Shown: piece after piece, positions 5,415-11,637 of the stretch
Layout: each line of letters begins with the position of its first letter
Position numbering within the stretch: the stretch's first letter is position 1
Source: Planctomycetota bacterium
GTDB lineage: Bacteria > Planctomycetota > PUPC01 > JACPCR01
Direction: 5' to 3'
Assembly: GCA_030740295.1 (NCBI GenBank)
Contig: JASLXP010000767.1
Location: 1-13,546, forward strand
DNA: 13,546 nucleotides
The notes under the pieces: generated by a model
What the model saw: only the letters and a program-made list of their open reading frames with translations
Database searches by the model: none
Told to the model about the DNA's origin: nothing
Position numbers and translations under genes: made by a program

Positions 5415-8063
5415 ATGTTCTGCAACCAGAGGCACCTGACAACGGCCGTGGCCTTGGCTCTGCTCTCCGTTGCCATACGTGGCCTCCGGGCCGAGGAGTT
5501 GGTATTGGTCAAAGAGGGCGTCAGCCGGGCGCCGATCATCCTCTTCAAGGACGCGCCGCCCTTCACCCGAGACGCGGCTGACGAACTGGCCGAGTACCTC
5601 GGGAAGATTAGCGGCGCGAAGCCCGAGGTAATCGAGGGCGATCCGGACCCGATCCCTGAGCACGCGATCTGGGTCGGCTATCAGCCGAAGCTGAGGGAGC
5701 TGTTTCCCAAAGTCCGGTTCGAGTTCGAGCACCCCGAAGAGATCCTGCTCGCGGCCAACGCGAACCACCTCGTGATCGCCGGACGAGACCGGTGGGACCC
5801 GGACCACCTGGTAGTCGAGGGCCGCCGCAAGAAGGTCGTAGGGAGGCAGCAGGAATATGGGACCGTCAACGCGGTCTACACCTTTCTCCAGGACTACCTG
5901 CACGTGCGCTGGCTTTGGCCCGGAGACTTTGGCGAAGACATCGTCAAGAGAAGAACCATCGCCTTCGCCCCCTTTGAATTCCGCTACCACCCGCAGATTC
6001 GTGCCCGTAGCGGATTGCTGCACTATTCGGGGCTCCCTGGTGGCGGATATGGAACGTCTCGAGAATGGGCCCGGCGGCAGCGGCTCCAACTGGATTCGCT
6101 CATCATCAGCGGAGGCCATGGCTTCAGCGGCTGGTGGGAGAAGCACCACAAGGCACACCCAGAATACTTCGCACTTCAGCCCGACGGCACGAGAAGCGGT
6201 TTCCCCGGCGGAAAGTACGCCAAGCTGTGCCAATCGAGCCGGGCAGTCCGGCAACAGTGGCTCAAAGATGTTGAGGAAAAGCTCAAACAGGATCCGAACC
6301 GCACGGTTTTCAACGCGTCGCCCAACGATGGCTGGTTCAGCGGGCATTGCGTCTGTGAGAATTGTCGAGCCTGGGACCATCCGGGTGGGGAACTCAGGAC
6401 CTTTAGGTGGCAGGGCATGGGCCAGGAATATGTCGCGCTCTCCGACCGGCATGTGACGTTCGCCAACCACTGCGCTCGACTGCTCAAGGAGCGCTATCCG
6501 GATAAGGACTACTACGTGCTCATGTTGGCCTACGGGCACTCCCGGCCGGCGCCGATCAAAGCAGTACCTGTGGACAACGTGATCATTTCCAGCGTCGCCA
6601 ACTTCCTCCTGCGACGAGGACTCAAAGACCGGGGATCATCGCGGGGCACGACTCACCGGCAGCAATTCAAGAACTGGGCAAAGCTGGCGCCACATCTCAT
6701 GTGGCGACCCAACACCGGCAGCCCAGCCGGCTGGCAACAGGGGCAGCCGGACGTCCCATTGACCCAGACCATCGAGGACTTCAAGTTCATCGCGGATAGC
6801 AACTGTATCGGCATCTTCATCGACGCGGTCTGGGAACACTGGGCAACTCAGGGCCCGCTGTATTATGTGATGGCACAGCTCACGTGGAATCCGCAGCAGG
6901 ACGGTCATGCCATCCTGGACGATTACTACCGGCGGGGTTTCGGGGCCGGCGCGGACGAGATCAAGGCATACTGGGCTCTGATGGAGAATACCCGAGAGGC
7001 ATACGTGAGCGGGGGCCGCGGCTATCCCGAAGTCTATGACGGGGCATTCTTCGACAAGGCGTATGCGTTCCTGGACAGTGCGAACGCGGCGCTTGCCGAA
7101 GCGACGGACATCTACCGAAAGCGAGTCGAGTTCGTCCGTGCCGGCTTGGATTACACCCGGCTGATCATCGACATCGGCGCACAGTTAGCGCGACTCAAGA
7201 AGAGCGAAGGAACGGATTACCGGGCGGAAAGGACAGCACGGGCCAATTGGGACGAAATGGAGCGCATCTGCCAGAAGCATCCCTACTCCATCAATTGGGG
7301 GCCGGTCCGGCCGCAGACCCCCCGGATGAAGGGGCTCCATCCCGACTATGTCTCGTATCCGACCAGAGGAAAGGTGCTGCCCGCGCAGGCGACACCCCCC
7401 AGGAAGTCCCGCAAGTCGGCCAAGCTCGTCCCCGCGGAGGAAGCCGGCTGGGAACTGGCTTTCAGCGACGACTTCGACCGCGACGAGTTGGGAGCGAACT
7501 GGGAAGTCGTTGACGGCAAATGGGTCATTCAGGAGGGATGTCTCCGTGGCAGTGGCGCGCTGATCTCGGCTCGGGGGTACCCCGGGGATCGCGCACTCGC
7601 GTCCCAGCGGATGGAATTCGAGGTCACGACGGATGTCAAGGTGATGGCGTTGTCCAAGAAAGGGGTGCAACTGAAGCCGCGGATTTCAGACCTGAGTTCC
7701 TTCATCCATGCCCCGGCCTTCAAGGAAGGCGGCAAGCAGCCCTTTGAGGCGGGCACCTTCTTCCAGTTCGGCGGGTTCTGGAACAAGAAGAACCAGTTGC
7801 GGAAGTCCGGAGCGAAACTTCAGGTTGACTCGGCCCCGGAGATACTGGTCACGCCGGGCAAGGCACACCGGATGGTGGTCCAGAACGACGAGGGCCACCT
7901 GAGCATGTTCGTCGATGGCAAGTTGGTCATCGAGGCCCGGCAGGGAAATCCCATGAACGACCCCGGCCACGACCGGGTGGGGTTCTACTTCTACACGGCC
8001 GCCAAGGTCAGCCAGGTGAAGGTCTACGTGAAGCGGCTGGAGGGGGACTGGGACCTCGAGTGA
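5415..8063 (+). CDS. Secreted DUF4838 protein with C-terminal laminin-G/DUF1080-like domain
   Basis: An 882-residue exported protein. Signal peptide at 1-26 (hydrophobic TAVALALLSVAI, cleavage near LRAEE). Residues about 27-175 look like the GH67-type N-terminal domain, ending in the motif GTVNAVYTFLQD..VRWLWPGDFGE (149-174). The DUF4838 core (about 200-480) contains GGHGFSGWW (243-251), HPEYFALQPDG (258-268) and NDGWFSGHCVCENC (304-317), the last with Cys312, Cys314 and Cys317 in a CxCxxC pattern. A Pro/Lys-rich linker (about 655-672) leads to a C-terminal beta-sandwich (about 679-880: FSDDFDRDELGANWEVVDGKW) of the laminin-G-like/DUF1080 kind. DUF4838 proteins are thought to act on polysaccharides by resemblance to alpha-glucuronidases; no substrate is proven. 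Ribosome-binding site AGGAG lies just upstream of the ATG. The frame is intact. Confidence 0.85.
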   Translation: MFCNQRHLTTAVALALLSVAIRGLRAEELVLVKEGVSRAPIILFKDAPPFTRDAADELAEYLGKISGAKPEVIEGDPDPIPEHAIWVGYQPKLRELFPKVRFEFEHPEEILLAANANHLVIAGRDRWDPDHLVVEGRRKKVVGRQQEYGTVNAVYTFLQDYLHVRWLWPGDFGEDIVKRRTIAFAPFEFRYHPQIRARSGLLHYSGLPGGGYGTSREWARRQRLQLDSLIISGGHGFSGWWEKHHKAHPEYFALQPDGTRSGFPGGKYAKLCQSSRAVRQQWLKDVEEKLKQDPNRTVFNASPNDGWFSGHCVCENCRAWDHPGGELRTFRWQGMGQEYVALSDRHVTFANHCARLLKERYPDKDYYVLMLAYGHSRPAPIKAVPVDNVIISSVANFLLRRGLKDRGSSRGTTHRQQFKNWAKLAPHLMWRPNTGSPAGWQQGQPDVPLTQTIEDFKFIADSNCIGIFIDAVWEHWATQGPLYYVMAQLTWNPQQDGHAILDDYYRRGFGAGADEIKAYWALMENTREAYVSGGRGYPEVYDGAFFDKAYAFLDSANAALAEATDIYRKRVEFVRAGLDYTRLIIDIGAQLARLKKSEGTDYRAERTARANWDEMERICQKHPYSINWGPVRPQTPRMKGLHPDYVSYPTRGKVLPAQATPPRKSRKSAKLVPAEEAGWELAFSDDFDRDELGANWEVVDGKWVIQEGCLRGSGALISARGYPGDRALASQRMEFEVTTDVKVMALSKKGVQLKPRISDLSSFIHAPAFKEGGKQPFEAGTFFQFGGFWNKKNQLRKSGAKLQVDSAPEILVTPGKAHRMVVQNDEGHLSMFVDGKLVIEARQGNPMNDPGHDRVGFYFYTAAKVSQVKVYVKRLEGDWDLE

Positions 8064-8173
8064 TCAGAACCGCGTGAGTTGGCCGCGGCGCAAGTCCGGG
8101 GAGAGAGTCGAGGATTCAGCATTTCCGCCACCGAAGGGAGCCGCTTCCACGTGACGCGGAAGTTCGGTAAGCT

Positions 8174-8191
8174 CTGCGCTTGCCAGCGCAG
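8174..8191. repeat. Perfect hairpin CTGCGCT-TGCC-AGCGCAG
   Basis: A perfect 7-bp stem with a TGCC loop lies 110 bases after the stop of the upstream DUF4838 gene. No T-tract follows (CTTCGCCTC), so it is not a standard intrinsic terminator, though it could stall polymerase or protect an mRNA end. A weaker stem, CTTCCACG-TGA-CGCGGAAG (one mismatch), lies about 30 bases upstream in the same region. Confidence 0.4.
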
Positions 8192-8210
8192 CTTCGCCTC
8201 ATTAGAAGCG

Positions 8211-8309
8211 GCCACGAATAGGAGCTCAGAATTCGGTTCTTCCTTCGTGGCTGGCAGATATCGTGGCTGCGGCGACCCGCCGCAGAGAACGGCGGCGGGA
8301 CGCCGCCAC
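8211..8309. repeat. REP-like intergenic repeat with nested GC-rich hairpins
   Basis: The 277-bp gap between the two large DUF4838 genes carries stacked inverted repeats. GCCACGAA (8211-8218) pairs perfectly with TTCGTGGC (8244-8251). TGCGGCG-ACC-CGCCGCA (8268-8284) and GGCGGCG-GGA-CGCCGCC (8291-8307) are two perfect 7-bp hairpins. The whole of 8263-8283 is also nearly complementary to 8291-8309 (GTGGC..CCCGCCGC against GGCGGCGGG..GCCAC), so alternative folds are possible. This kind of twin-hairpin GC-rich module is typical of dispersed REP/BIME-type repeats; copies elsewhere in the genome are assumed, not seen. Confidence 0.55.
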
Positions 8310-8340
8310 TACAACCCAAGACTCAGCAGGAGCTTCAACA

Positions 8341-10932
8341 ATGGATAGAGCGATCTACAGCATGGCCGGCGTGGTGGCACTCGCGTGTTTGTCGTTCCCA
8401 AACGATAGTGCGGGCGAGGAGAAGCAAGCAGAGAGCATCCAGATCGCCGCTGGGGGCAAGTCTCGGTATGTGATCGTCATCCCCGACGAGGCCGACCAGG
8501 CGCGGCTCGGGATTGCGGCCAACCTGTTGCAGAAGACCGTTAGTGATGCTTCGGGAGCTACATTGCCGATTGTGCTTGAATCCAAGAAGCCGGCGGGCGT
8601 GCCGGCGTTCTATCTCGGCAAGAGTCAGGCATCCCGGCGTGCCGGATTGCCCGTCGATGGGGTCCGGGAGTGGGCCTACCTCTACCAGGTGCGGGAGGGC
8701 GACATCTACATCGTCGGTGATGACGCGGAAGATAAGGTCAAGAATAAGAAGAGGCCGATCGAGCACCTTGGGACGCTAAAGGGCGTGGTTGCGTTTCTCG
8801 AGGATCAGTTAGGCGTCCGTTTCCTGATGCCCGGAGAGCACGGTGTACGTGTTCCCAAGCAGGCCCCCCTGACCGTTGAGGCCGCAGCGAGCAGGGCCTG
8901 GAAGCCGCGCTTTGAGTATGTCATCGGCAGAGCTCCCAGAGACCGAACCTTTGCCGTATCGCTCAGCCTGTTCGGCTCGACTCCGGTTCTGAAGACCTAC
9001 GGGGGGCACTCCTATTACACCGCCGTCCCGACCAAGGTCTACGGTAAGACCAACCCCGAATTCTTCGCGCTGCGTGGCGGGCTCCGTACTCCCCACGGTA
9101 ATCATCTGTGCATCTCCAACCCAAGGGTCCGGGAGCTGATGATCGAAGAGATGACTCGCCAGTTGGATAACGGCTATCAGATGGTGGAGCTCGCCCAGAC
9201 CGACGGCTACCAGCCGTGCCAATGCGAGCGCTGCCTCGCTATTCATCCTGATACCGCGGAACGGCTCTGGATTGTGCATCGGGATCTGGCGGCGGAGATG
9301 GCGAAACTGCGACCGGGGAAGAGGGTCATGCTCATCTCCTATGGCCCCACCGTCCCCCCACCGAAGACGTTCACTGGCTTCCCAGATAACGTTGTGATCC
9401 AAATGTGCGCCTATACCCCGGAGATGTTCGAGAGATGGCGGCCCCACAACGTGGCCAAGACCGTCTACATCTACAACTGGGGCTGGTACAAGACGCCTGG
9501 CTACTTCGGGCCGTGCCGTACGCCCAACTACGTCGTTACTCAGGTCCGACACTTCCTCGAAAATCAGGTGGTAGGTATCTACATCTGTGGGGGGTACAAG
9601 AAGGTCAGCTACGGCATGGAAGGTCCGGCTCTCTATGCGTTCGGCAAGGCGCTCGAGGATCCGGACCGGGAGCCGGGTGAGCTGCTGGACGATTACGTGC
9701 AGGGGCTATTCGGTGAGGCCGCAGTCCCGATGCGGGCGTTCTACCGTTCACTGTACCGGCGTCTCGAGACCTTCTCGGCTTTCGACCGGCCAAACACTGA
9801 GATGGGCTCCACGCCGAGCTCACTCCGCGCACCGGTCGACTACTACTGCCATTGCCTGCCCGCCAGACTGGTGAATGAGATGACGGTCAACCTCGATCGC
9901 GCCAAACGGTTGGCCACAGACCCGAAGGTAAAGGCCGTCTTGCTGATGGTGGAACTGGATTTCAGCATCGTCAGAAGCCTGGCGGCGGTCTTCCAGATTT
10001 ACCGAGCCTACCGCATCAGGCCCACGCAGGGCCTGTTCGACGAGCTCGCCGGTGCGGTGGCGCGACATTCAGCCATGCTCGACGCGCTCTACGACGAGAA
10101 AGGGAAGTTCATCAACACCTACCCCCGGGGGTTGCCCCTTCTGTTCCCGTCGCTCAGCAAATCCGACGTGTGGAAGGGAGGCAAGAGCAGCGGCAACGTG
10201 AGTCTGAAGCCACCATTCAACTGGGACTTCACTTCGCTCAAAGTGAACGGGATACTGCCTGGAACCGGGGAAACGCAGCGCGTTGAGGTCACGCGGGCCA
10301 AGGGCATTGAGCTACAGCCGGACCTGAACAAGCAGCCCTGGCCGAGCGTCCCGTTCCACGAGCTCAACGAAATTTCCATGGGCAAGGCCAAGAATCCGTC
10401 GCGGTTCAAGATGCTCTACGACGAGGAAGCCGTCTACTTTGGCGTCGAGTGTGATTACAGCTCCGACAGATGGCTCGATTTCTTCAAGCCCATGGGCCGG
10501 GATGGCAATGCCTGGGCTCAGGAGTGCATGGAGTTGGCAATCGACCCGGCCGGTGAGCGGAATAAGCATTGCCAGTTCGTCTTCAATCCGGTCCCGGATT
10601 CCACATACGACGCTCGCCTGGGCTACATCGACGACCCCCTCCATCCGCTCTACGGCAGGCGTGACGCGTCCTGGAACGGTGAATGGGCCTACGCTGCGCA
10701 TCTCGACAAGGATGCGAAGCGCTGGACTGCCGTGGTGAGAATCCCCTTCACCACGCTGGGCACGTCGCCGGCCGTGCCGGGCACGAGGTGGACCCTGAAC
10801 GTCGGGCGTGCGGAGTGGCCGGAAGGGCGCGGCAAGGGGAAGCCCGACCCCATCTACTCAACCTGGTCCCCCAACCTGGAAAGCCGCAGCTTTCACGATC
10901 GCGCCACCTTCGGCGAAGCTGTATTCAAGTGA
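8341..10932 (+). CDS. Secreted DUF4838 protein with C-terminal CBM9-like domain
   Basis: An 863-residue exported protein. I chose the ATG at 8341 because AGGAG lies 8 bases upstream and a signal peptide follows (MAGVVALACLSFPNDSAGE); the frame extends to 8263 but that extension reads through the intergenic hairpins. The GH67-like N-terminal domain (about 30-180) ends in GTLKGVVAFLEDQLGVRFLM (144-163) and PGEHG (164-168). The DUF4838 core has GGHSYY (221-226), NPEFFAL (238-244) and CQCERC (Cys293, Cys295, Cys298). Residues about 655-863 (MLYDEEAVYFGVEC, then CMELAIDPAG and the final TWSPNLESRSFHDRATFGEAVF) look like a CBM9-type carbohydrate-binding beta-sandwich. Overall it is a diverged paralogue of the gene at 5415 with a different C-terminal domain. 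Its stop codon overlaps a GTG start of the next, broken gene (GTGA). Confidence 0.85.
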   Translation: MDRAIYSMAGVVALACLSFPNDSAGEEKQAESIQIAAGGKSRYVIVIPDEADQARLGIAANLLQKTVSDASGATLPIVLESKKPAGVPAFYLGKSQASRRAGLPVDGVREWAYLYQVREGDIYIVGDDAEDKVKNKKRPIEHLGTLKGVVAFLEDQLGVRFLMPGEHGVRVPKQAPLTVEAAASRAWKPRFEYVIGRAPRDRTFAVSLSLFGSTPVLKTYGGHSYYTAVPTKVYGKTNPEFFALRGGLRTPHGNHLCISNPRVRELMIEEMTRQLDNGYQMVELAQTDGYQPCQCERCLAIHPDTAERLWIVHRDLAAEMAKLRPGKRVMLISYGPTVPPPKTFTGFPDNVVIQMCAYTPEMFERWRPHNVAKTVYIYNWGWYKTPGYFGPCRTPNYVVTQVRHFLENQVVGIYICGGYKKVSYGMEGPALYAFGKALEDPDREPGELLDDYVQGLFGEAAVPMRAFYRSLYRRLETFSAFDRPNTEMGSTPSSLRAPVDYYCHCLPARLVNEMTVNLDRAKRLATDPKVKAVLLMVELDFSIVRSLAAVFQIYRAYRIRPTQGLFDELAGAVARHSAMLDALYDEKGKFINTYPRGLPLLFPSLSKSDVWKGGKSSGNVSLKPPFNWDFTSLKVNGILPGTGETQRVEVTRAKGIELQPDLNKQPWPSVPFHELNEISMGKAKNPSRFKMLYDEEAVYFGVECDYSSDRWLDFFKPMGRDGNAWAQECMELAIDPAGERNKHCQFVFNPVPDSTYDARLGYIDDPLHPLYGRRDASWNGEWAYAAHLDKDAKRWTAVVRIPFTTLGTSPAVPGTRWTLNVGRAEWPEGRGKGKPDPIYSTWSPNLESRSFHDRATFGEAVFK

Positions 10933-11300
10933 GGAAACACAAGGCGGATGGAAGAAAGCTCATTCCCGGTCTGCTCACGGCAGTCTGCGCACTTGGATGG
11001 TCGGGTGCGGAAGACGCGGGGACCTTCATCGTCAGGGAAGGCAAACCGAATGCAGAGATCGTTATCGCGTGCTTCTTTGTATCAGTCGCATACATGTGCT
11101 GGGCCATGCGACGGCACATGCCGCATAAGAGCCCCATCCGGGAGGCAACTGCAATAAAGCTGAGAGCCGTTGAAGGATCGGCGTCAACCAGGCTGGTTGA
11201 GCGTCCTGAGATTCTCTTGCATCAACACACCCCTGACCATCGAGCTGTGTTTCGAGCTCCAAGTGAACTGGCTGGCCGTCTTCAATGCGCGGCGTGCTAA
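10929..11300 (+). pseudogene. Truncated DUF4838 gene start fused to a fumarase fragment
   Basis: A GTG at 10929 overlaps the previous stop (GTGA) and opens a signal peptide (RKLIPGLLTAVCALGWSGAE) followed by GTFIVREGKPNAEIVIA, the typical first strand of DUF4838 proteins (compare LVKEG in the gene at 5415). At codon 47 the sequence switches abruptly, in frame, to ACFFVSVAYMCWAMRRH, copied from the fumarase alpha C-terminus. After 11118 it switches again to the antisense of a DUF104 gene fragment and stops at 11300. The 123-residue chimera is unlikely to be functional. It marks a broken DUF4838 gene of which only about 47 codons survive. Confidence 0.7.
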
Positions 11301-11349
11301 GAGGGCGGAAGACGCCATTTTCGTAGACTGCATCAAGAGTTTGCTTCAT
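11062..11349 (-). pseudogene. DUF104-family antitoxin gene fragment, 3' end replaced
   Basis: From ATG 11349 on the minus strand the product begins MKQTLDAVYENGVFRPL, then DGQPVHLELET. This is the recognisable N-terminus of DUF104 (AF2212-like) antitoxins, which partner PIN-domain or similar toxins. The following part, ILQRLSALLQLPPGWGSYAA, resembles the L-x-x-LPxGWDxYGA motif that opens many short uncharacterised bacterial proteins, so the intact gene may have been a fusion. At 11119 the homology ends at the junction with the reversed strand of the fumarase repeat, and the frame runs on to a TAA at 11062-11064 (95 residues in all). No ribosome-binding site or toxin partner is visible. I read it as a dead fragment carried in by rearrangement. 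Confidence 0.6.
11066..11118 (+). repeat. 53-bp direct repeat, copy B (misplaced fumarase alpha fragment)
   Basis: This copy lies 7,367 bases from copy A in the same orientation and, by chance or not, in the same reading phase relative to the upstream frame. Identity ends sharply on both sides (C3698/T11065 and C3752/T11119). On its left is the truncated DUF4838 start, on its right the reversed DUF104 fragment, so both edges are recombination junctions. Confidence 0.95.
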
Positions 11350-11459
11350 TCTATGAAATGGCTCAGACGAAATCTTAGCTGAAGCGTTTAGCCCAATCCA
11401 GAGGCGTCCGAGTCGTGAGTCGTGTCCACTTCCGGGGCCGCGTTGACCACAAGAAAGTC

Positions 11460-11558
11460 GGGGACTACGCTTGTCTTGGGGGCCATTCCGTGAGTAAGAC
11501 GCATCCTGTCGATGAGACGACGCAGAACGCGTGGAGCTTGTATGACATAATCGGGAAT
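11460..11558 (+). pseudogene. Remnant of a formylglycine-generating-enzyme (SUMF1)-like domain
   Basis: Within an open frame on the plus strand the stretch GDYACLGGHSVSKTHPVD followed by QNAWSLYDIIGN matches the conserved core of FGE-sulfatase/SUMF1 domains (pattern YAW..NSGGKTHPVGQ..PNAWGLYDMxGNVWEW). The Trp-Glu-Trp end is missing: after GN the sequence becomes unrelated. Only about 33 codons survive, with no start or catalytic cysteines, so this is a gene scrap. FGE-like domains are common beside sulfatases in glycan-degrading bacteria, in keeping with the neighbourhood. Confidence 0.6.
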
Positions 11559-11637
11559 GACTCGCTCTCTGGATGGCCGCGTGAAGGCCATCGAGCTTTG
11601 ACGGTTCGACGATGGGCCGTCGCCAAGGGGGACACAA

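Noticed and set aside
5346..6539. 397-residue open frame on the minus strand
   Set aside because: Antisense shadow of the GC-rich DUF4838 gene at 5415; no start signal, no recognisable motif.
8263..8340. 26-codon N-terminal extension of the second complete DUF4838 gene
   Set aside because: It is Arg-rich, reads through the intergenic hairpins, would bury the signal peptide, and lacks a ribosome-binding site; the ATG at 8341 has a good one.
3699..11118. The 53-bp repeats as attL/attR of a 7.4-kb genomic island
   Set aside because: No integrase lies between them, the segment would include the fumarase beta gene, and the sequence after the right copy is not the expected native downstream of fumarase alpha.
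3699..11118. The two 53-bp copies as template and variable repeats of a diversity-generating retroelement
   Set aside because: Only one difference exists (though at an A in one copy), and no reverse transcriptase or accessory gene is visible in the window.
11371..11393. Second attC-like right end (TCTTAGCT..GCGTTTAGCC)
   Set aside because: It looks like an attC end, but I could not find a matching left arm with core and stem; only a 7-bp GCTAAGA/TCTTAGC match within the DUF104 coding piece, which can be chance.
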